Source: Acanthaster planci (taxonomy: Eukaryota > Echinodermata > Asteroidea > Valvatida > Acanthasteridae). From it: a stretch of 64,000 nucleotides of DNA. Below, piece by piece: positions 54,101 through 63,100 of the stretch. A program made the translations under genes and the position numbers. Each line of letters begins with the position of its first letter. The stretch's first letter is position 1. The stretch is from positions 1,620,575 through 1,684,574 of the forward strand of contig NW_019091367.1 of NCBI RefSeq assembly GCF_001949145.1. Direction: 5' to 3'. The notes under the pieces were generated by a model that was not told where the DNA came from, did no database searches, and was given only the letters and a program-made list of their open reading frames with translations.

Positions 54101-57100
54101 CCTGGGTTTCATCTCGGTGTGTAGCATCAGGCTTCAGCCTCCTGAAATTCACTCCTTCAAAGTTTAGATATCTTCCATCTAAGTGCAGTGACAATTTTAG
54201 CAGTATCAAATTGTCTCGTATGAGGCTAAAGTTTTTCTTATGGTTCCGAGCTGGAACGGATTATTGAGTTTTAGACTCAGAAACAGGCCCGTCGCTAATG
54301 GGGGAGGCCTCAAGGGGTTGAGTCCCCCTGGTGAGCAGTTGACCTCCCCCATCGGCAGAAGCCATAAGCATAATAAGTAGTGTTGTTTTTGTGATGTTCC
54401 CCCGAGCTGGTACTGTGGCCCCACCCCCTAAGCCCGAAGTTGGTGACGGGCTGCTCAGAATTCAAAGATTTAGAGAGAGTCAAGATGTATGACTTAAAAG
54501 TCTGAGATGCAGCTCAGTCACGGGTCTGGTCGTGTGGTGGTCTAGACCAAAGATCGTATAGCGTCGCGTAGCGGCACAAGATGGGGAACTTCACCATGAA
54601 TACGCGTAAAACGTTGTTATCACATAGGCCCCATTCTGGTTGGACTACGCCTGCGCAGTGCATGTTAATGCACAGGCGCAGGCGCCACAACAGGCACACA
54701 CGCACATTAACGTTCACACTCGAATAGCGCCCATGGTGATAATACCTTTTTGGCCGAATTACCCATCTTGCGGCGCTATATAATCTTTGGTCTAGACTAC
54801 AACCTTGGAACCCACTGCATTAATCCTCTGTGATTTTTGTTTTCGTCCTGTTTCGATTTTTCTTCTTCGTTGCTCCGTCTCCCCTACAGCTTTTGCAGAG
54901 CTGCAGACCAACGTGACAGATCTGACCCACGACCTTGCCGGCACTGGCATGCCGTTTGTCAGTCACAGGCAGTATGCCACCAATATGCTGTTCATTGGCC
55001 TGGATGTACAACCGGAGACCTCTGACCCAAGGGTAGAGTGGGGCATATTCGGGGATTGTTGCCAAATCGAAAATGTCCATATATTGCAACCCTCTCTCCC
55101 AAATGCATTGAAGCAGCCTAATTTTATGTGGTACTACAGTTGGTCTTATATTTCTATGGATTTTTTTGGGGCCTCTTTTAAAAATTTCTGTTCCTCATTT
55201 TATGTAGTTTTTATGAAGGTGTTATTCTAGAGATGACATGTTTTCTATGGTGCCATCATTTTTGTCAATCCACATGTGTGAGATGTTATTGAATAGACCA
55301 ATTGTGCCCACTAAGTCACGTGACCTATAGTGGGTATTAAATGTCAACAAACACGGCATCCACCATTAGCAAAATGTTTCATAAGTATCATTTACCAAAA
55401 ATAAAGCCAATGGTGGGTACAGTCCTCAGACTACTGATGTGCTGGGTACTATACCTTAACTTGGCTGTATTGTTTGTAAACAACACTCAAAACACATGTT
55501 GCTATGGGGTTGATACCCACTATAGGTCACGTGATTTATTGGACATAATCGGTCTGTTGCCATGTTGAATTGCAATATTTGAATGACCAACCAATTCCCT
55601 TTTGGTTTGCCTCTCTAGAAGCCAGAGGAGCACACAGAGAGGGCCATGGCTCAGTTCAACCGACTCCTCACCAACAAGAGCTTCCTCTTGACATTCATCC
55701 AAGCCATGGACGACGAGAAGAAGATTGCCATGAAAGACAAGTGAGCCTATCCGCTTTGAGCGGAACAGAAGCGGGCTTTTTTTTTTTACTCACTGCATGA
55801 GGCGCGCAAATATATGCACATTTGACGCAGAGCACGACGAGTACTCTTAACTAATTTATTCTGGCATGTATGGTCTTTGCGTACACACAGAATGCGTGCA
55901 AGAACCCGCTTGTAACCACCTGTCTTTCTCTCACTGATTGGGGGTACGCTTCAGCTCGGGGTGATAGGTCTAAGTCAGCTGAGGGGATTAGATACATTCT
56001 GTTAAGGCTGTCACGAGTTGGACTGTTCCTCTTGGAAATTGAATGCTCCTTACAGGAACACCCCGGGCTGTTCCTTACTGTAATAGGTGCTTCCAAGTTG
56101 TGCACATGTATTGAGCACTGTTGCCCTCAGTTTTTCTCAGTCGGAATGACAGTTTTGTCCAAATGGAGTATTGTCGGTCGAATGCTCTGTAGCGCTTTTG
56201 CTGGTGAGGTGCGCCCTACGAAATACCTGGAACTTGAATGAACAGAGAGATCTCAAGGTGTTGTCAGTGTGTAACAGATTTTGGGTACAAAGAGACCAAG
56301 GATGGATACAGTGACAAATTATAAGGGGCAGTTTTTGGGGAGGGGGGGGCATGGAATGTGGACAATTTCTCAAGTATCCTTTGATTGCCTTTCTAAGTGG
56401 TAAGGCTACATTTTGAGACTTTTTACATGCTCTGTGAAAGAAAAAAAAATGAAATAGACCAACAAATTCACCTCTCATTGGTTTCAAAAACATGTTCAGA
56501 TTCCTTTTTTGGAGCGGTGCTATGACCCTTCTCCCCCAATCTTGCCTCGACAAAGACCCCATTCATTGAGATCGGTCATTTCCAGATGGACAGTAAGTCT
56601 TGACAACTCTTGTCAGTCCAGTCACTTCTCATTTTCATGAAGTTTGTTTCCATTTTTGTATCACTTCTTGCAGGTCCACAGTAGCCTCATTGCTAACCAT
56701 CATAATGATGCTGGAGAACAAACTTGGATATCTCACCGAGTAAATCACGTTTATTTTTTCCCTTCAAATTCCGAAAAAGTAGACCAATGATCACTTTTTA
56801 TGTAATTGCTATCTCTGTACTCATGTTGCTCTGTATCATGGCAAAAAAAAAATAAAAAAATAGGCTTTTGTGTGAAAAATGGCTAAAATAAGATCTTGGA
56901 ATACGAATGAACCGGAGGATGAAGTGTATGTTGGCTGTTACTTGGACCTGTGATCGTCTCCTGATATGTAGGATAAGAGGGTAAAACTCAATCGCTGGGG
57001 AACCAAATTTACCTTAGGTTTAAGCAGTGGCACAGTAGGGGAAGGGGGCAGGGGGTAAGTTGGGAGAAAATGTTACCAATTGTGTTATTGGGGTTTTTTT

Positions 57101-60100
57101 TGTTTTGTTTTTGAGCGTGTATTTTTTAGGAATTGAAACTGCTAACATTTCATAAAGGCAACTACCACCAATTTTTTGGAAGATGAGGGTTCTTTTACAG
57201 ATTAAAAAAAACGTGATAATGAATTTTTAGAAAAAGCGCCTATTTTGCCCCCCTCTCATTCAAAACCTGGAGACGCAACTGGGTTTAGAACATTGACTCC
57301 ACATTTGTAAATATCATATACTGTCATTTGCTAAAGTTTAAGACCACCTTGAATTTTATTGGTATTTCTGTTACTGGGCCTGCATTACACTGTCTCACTG
57401 AATGATTCCTTAGCATGATTTTACAGTGGTGCATAACATCAGTGTAGTGCTATATACCCATTTGAATGAAATTTTTTGCAAAGGCAGGTCTTTTATGACA
57501 TTTTGTCCGCAAGGCAGCATGGGTTTAAAGAAGCCAGTCTAAGTAATCAGAAATAAGGGGGGGCACACTGAATATTAGACTGTTAACATGTCAAATCATG
57601 GAAATGTAGTCAAAAATGTTCAACCAAGGTTACACATTGAAAATAAACACAAGTTGCCATGACTGATTGGTTTAAGTTTGGTTTTCCTTCAGGTTAATGC
57701 ACTTTCTAGGGTGGTCCTAAACTTTCGCAAAGGACTGTAAATGTTCGTAAACACAAAAAAATGCAATGGATAACCGATATTCTCTACGAGATGAAAGTGA
57801 AAGAGACTTCAGCGATAGACTTGTAAAACAAACATATTAAGTTTATTGTCTAGTAAAACATCCTGCTTGTTGCGGTTTCCTGATTTGGGCAGTGCGCTAG
57901 ACACAATACCAGACTTCCTTCTTTGATTTCCGGTCAGCCATACATGTATGACTCTTACTGTTGACAATGATTTTTAGCTTGTTTTTTTTTTTTAGCATGA
58001 TATCAGGATCTTTTCCACATGATCTCTGTAATAGATTTCCTGTCCTTTTATAGTGAACACGCTATAGTATTATGTGTTCTGTAATTAATCGCCATAGTTA
58101 TGCTGAATAAATTGGGTTTCCTGCATCTCATGTGTAGATATTCAAAACCTTTAAGAATTGAGTGTCACACCCATATTCAGGTACTGTTTCCCGCTAGGAT
58201 TCCATCCACAGTACACAGATTTTTCCATTCATATTGTAAGCGTGGAATACAGCTATTTCTGACAGTCAACAAACTTTGCTCATGTGTGATATTATTTTGC
58301 TCTTAAATAGGGAAATTGTAACATGCTCTCCCTGCATACGAGAGACTGAAGTGTCTGATCGGGCTTCATCCCTCCTTAATCTCAAAATTCTTTAATATAG
58401 CCATAATATACCAGTAATTACGTGGGACAAGTCTGAAATAACTTAGTATTATTACACCTTTAAAACAGGAAAAAAAGCAAAACACCAAATTATTACAGTG
58501 ACCTGACCTCAACAGAAAATATATCTGTTCGATGCAAAAACTACATCTTGAAAAAGTGATGTTGGCAAGCTCCATGGTTGAGCAGTTGTAGTCTTATATG
58601 AATCCCACTTAATTAAGCTGATGAATTTTATTCACAAGCCTTTGGACTGCTTGGTTTGCATTATCACCAATTATAGGTTGCATAAATATTAATCAGATGT
58701 AAAAAATAATTGCATAATAATTTTCAAAACTAATTCAATTTATTTAACATTCAGTTTAATATTTGATATAAAAAGGAACTATCAATCGAGTGGAAACAAA
58801 AAGGAACAAATTTTGAGGCCTGTACACCTCATGATTCACTCTCTCGCTCTTTTTCTGGCAGCGTCATGATAACTTTGATGTCTCGTCAGGTACAGGAAGC
58901 TGTGGACAGCAATAGGCCGAAGCAGCTCTTCAGACGGTGATTACAAATTTTTGTATCTTCCAATTTTTTCTCTGGTGGGGGATTGCAGTTTTAATTCGTT
59001 ATACATTTGATTTCAAACTTGGCCAGAGGAATTAATTGTCAGCATGAAAAAGTGCCGTGCATGTAGGAATGCGCAGGGAGTTGCATGTACGTTACTGGGA
59101 TGAGCTGGCATTGTTGCTGTCAAGTCCATCTTGAGTAATCTAATCTCAAGACAAGTTCACGGGCTGCGATTCTTCTGTCATTGGTCTCCCAACTACTTAT
59201 GAGCGCTGTTACGAAATGACTTGTGACTGGACCTGCAAAGGGGTTAAAAGGACTTTTGATGGACTTGGCTCCAAGACTGCGAGCTGGGTTGGTCAGGGGA
59301 TAAATTCACTTTTGTTGAAAACGGAATGGTCTAATGTGAATGTTCCTTCCTGGTATTTTAACTTAATATGAATCTTCCCCCTGCAGAACCGAGACCATAG
59401 TTGAGAAGCTCCTGTCCAACTGGATTGCTTTGTGCCTGTATGATCAGTTGAAGGTAACTTTCATGTGCAAGAGGTCAAAGGACCATTCCTTATCACAGTT
59501 CTCTGAAGAAAAAAAATGTCTTTTTGGCTTGTTTTGTACAGGGGGGGTAGTCAATACTCATGCAAGATGTCAAAGGTCTTTATTGGGCACAATTTGATTC
59601 AAATCTGGTCAGTTCCTTTCCTTGTGAAATGCAAAGCATGGGCTTGCCGCTTCTCAATTGTTCATTGATGTCCTGCTGAAATGACCTGCGGTCATCTATC
59701 AGTGTGGTAGAGTCAAGATCTCTACATGCTGACTGGAATTCACTTGGTGCCCCAGGCCTTGAAGTGAACGACCCCAACAACCGGCCAGTGCTGTCGTTGC
59801 CCTTCTCACTGGCAGAGGTGCCCCACAAAACTCCGTCCTCACAGCCAGTTTTGCCTTGCTCATTTGCCTTGGCCGTCGTGCCCTTTTTCCATAAACATCC
59901 ACAAGCCTATTAAAATCCTTGTTTTCAGATGTTTTTAAACCCACTGAAAGTGTATTTCGATGTCATGCCACCCCAATCGGCTGTCTTATCTCGCAGAGTC
60001 AACGCACAGATGTTGCAACACGTAACCGGCTTTGGTGTCGATCCCATGTGTGTACCGAGTGTTCATCGTATACACGTGCATCCGCACGAAACATGCAGTG

Positions 60101-63100
60101 TACATGTACTGTATACTTCTGTACATATAAGCATGGGACCAAAATTATTATTATTATTAATTTTGACCATGTCAAGGGCAGTGAACAGAACCTCAAGGTC
60201 CTTCTTAAATCACTCCCGGATAAAATGATTAACGATTATAGATAAAATAAGAATAAATTGACATGCACAGCAACTTGATTACTGAATCAAAAGTCGCACA
60301 CAAAAGTGCTCTCCACCAAGCAAAAATGACCCATGAATGGACAAAATTTTAAACTATCAGTGACAAAAGTGAACACCAGTTTTGTCAAAATGATGTGCAT
60401 GAATGGTTTGTGTATAGGGATGCCATCCTTGTGTATGCACTACACATTATTACCATGCATACACATTACTGAAAAGTAATGATTGTGACTTCTTTATTTC
60501 GTCCTGTGACATTGATTTCTGCGTAAAACTTAAGGCTCACTCTGTTACATTCTGTGACTTTTGATTCACTTTTAAACCAAGTTGCTGTGCATGTCAATTT
60601 CTTTTTTGTTATAAAGATAATCACTTGCTTTTGGGCATGTGATTAGTAAGGGGTATTGCAGCATACCTGTGTACAAAAATTGTTTATTTCTGTGTAGTGA
60701 ATTTTTATGTGTGGTCTTTGACAGAAGTGGCAAGTTTCTTTTGCTGTCCAGTGTACTTGAAAAGCTAGAAAATTCCGAACATGTGCAGTGTGTCATGCTG
60801 CATCAAAAAACAGATGGCAATCATATTTGCAAACTCCAAAAAAGTGGGACTTTGAGGCCTCACTTGTAACGTGCACAGCGACGGACATGTGGAGTGTGTC
60901 GAGATTGTTAGCGGTCACGATGCACGAATAACTTGGTGCATTTGGCCTCGTGTCTTATCTGCAGGATCACACGGCTTTCCCACTGTTCTTGCTGTACAGC
61001 AGCATCAAGGTGCAGACAGAGAAGGGACCCGTGGATGCAGTCACCAAGCAGGCCCACTTCTCCCTCAGCGAGGAGCGGCTGCTCAAAGCGAACGTGGAGT
61101 TTCAGGAAATGGTACGTTTGTGGCAGAATTAACGCAAGGGGTATGTTGGTGGTTGTGAGTTAGTGGTTATCAGCATGGGGGGATGCGCTTTCTTTCGGGA
61201 AGGCAACATGACCTTGATTTCCTCATTGTTGGTTTATCATGTACACATAAATCACTTATGCCATTGCAAATTTCTCTACATTATAGAAAGTCTGCTGCAG
61301 TTTGGAATTTCCTCTCGTTTTTCCCTTGACTTGCCAGTTGCATGCTGTATAATTTGCATGTTTTCTGTTCAGACCCTTAATGTGGTTGTGGATACGGAGG
61401 ATGGCGAGAAGAAAATGGTCAAAGTCCTGAACGTTGACGCTGTCCCTCAGGTCAAGGAGAAAATACTGGACTCCATGTACCGCAACAAGCCTTACTCTGA
61501 TCGTCAGAGAGCTGCAGAGGTCAATCTGGGTAAGTCTATGATCTCAATTTAGTCTGACAGTCAAAGAGCTGCGGTGGTCATTCTGGGTAAGTCTGTGGTC
61601 TGAGGCTCTCTTGTGCTGTAAAAAATCTTACTCTGGCATTCAAAGAGCTGCAGTGGTCATTCTGGGTATTAAAGTCTGTGATCAGCGATTTGTTTTTACC
61701 CTAACAAAACTTAGTCTGACCGTCAAAGAGTGGCACAGGTCAGTCTGGGTTTAAATTCTGTGACAAGATTCACTTTCAGTTCACAAAATCCAGCCAAGAA
61801 GGAATGCTTTCCAAGATAAGATGCAGAGGGGGGCATCCTTCCAGATTTGACATCTCGGAAAGGTATCGTTCCAAGATACTCTGTCATCTTTCAGTGATTA
61901 GAGATCATTGAGAGATGTCCTTGTTCCATCTTTCCGGGACACCGTATCGGTGAAATGCAGAAACAACGATGATCACTTCGATCACATGTGCATAGTTTAA
62001 TACCAAGTCAGGATGTTCATGATTTTCCTTCTCCCTTTTCCCTGGGATCCTTCAGAATGGAGGCAGGGGAGATCAGGCCGCTTGGTTCTGCAGGACATGG
62101 CCCTGCCGCAGATAAGCAATGCTGACAGGTGGCAGAAACTGAATACCCTGACAGAGCTAGGCGTGAGTAGTGTCATTGCTGATTGTTCTAAAAATGTATG
62201 AAAGATGTAGTTCAATGATGGAGGACATTTTTCTGCATATGTATTATAATGTATAGTATATCTACATATGTGACCCAGTGGGTGAAAACGAGTCTTAAGT
62301 CGCCAGAGCCACTTTGAGTAAAAGTCCTTTAGAATAATTGTGCACAGTGTAAATCAATAGGAACCCACAGCATTTTTCACCATGGAGTATCCACATTCAT
62401 CAGGAGGCCAAACTGAGGCCTATCAGGAGGTCAAAACAAAACCTCAAATTACTCTTTCCCATACAAATGAAAACTCAAAAAGTGGCTCTGGCGACTTAAG
62501 ACCCCTTTTCACGGAGTGGGTCACATAATCACAGAGAGAACGTTGCCTTTATTTTAAACTGTGTATTTAAAATTGTGTTGAAGGTACAATAAACGTCAGC
62601 AAATTCCCTTGGCATTGCGTCCTTTGACTTAAAGGATGGTTATCTTCCTGTACAGTTTCAACTTTGTGTGGATTAAAAAGTTACACCGTGGCCTTTTTAT
62701 CGACTTCTGTCAAAACTTTAGTCTCAACTGTAGAACTGCACTGAACTCAATACATATTCATGTTCTTGTGTAAATGAACATGATTGTGTAATATAGAAGG
62801 CATATCATGAAGTTTGTGTGGGAAATGTGAAGAAATTGTGTAGGAGCTATTCTGTGGAGTATGGCAGCAGGCATGCCGTGACTTTGGTCATGTGTGGACA
62901 GTTTTTATCTACCGCAAAGTTTTTAGTGTCACTGACCGCAGCCGTAGCTGGACCGAGACATCGGCGTGGACTCCATACATTGTATGGGGCTGGCCCATAT
63001 TGCCATGCCAGCTGTATCCCATAACGGATGCCTTCGTGGTTACAGCTTGAACCGCGCCATGCTGAGCAATTTAAAATACCCCACCTGAACTACCCCCATA

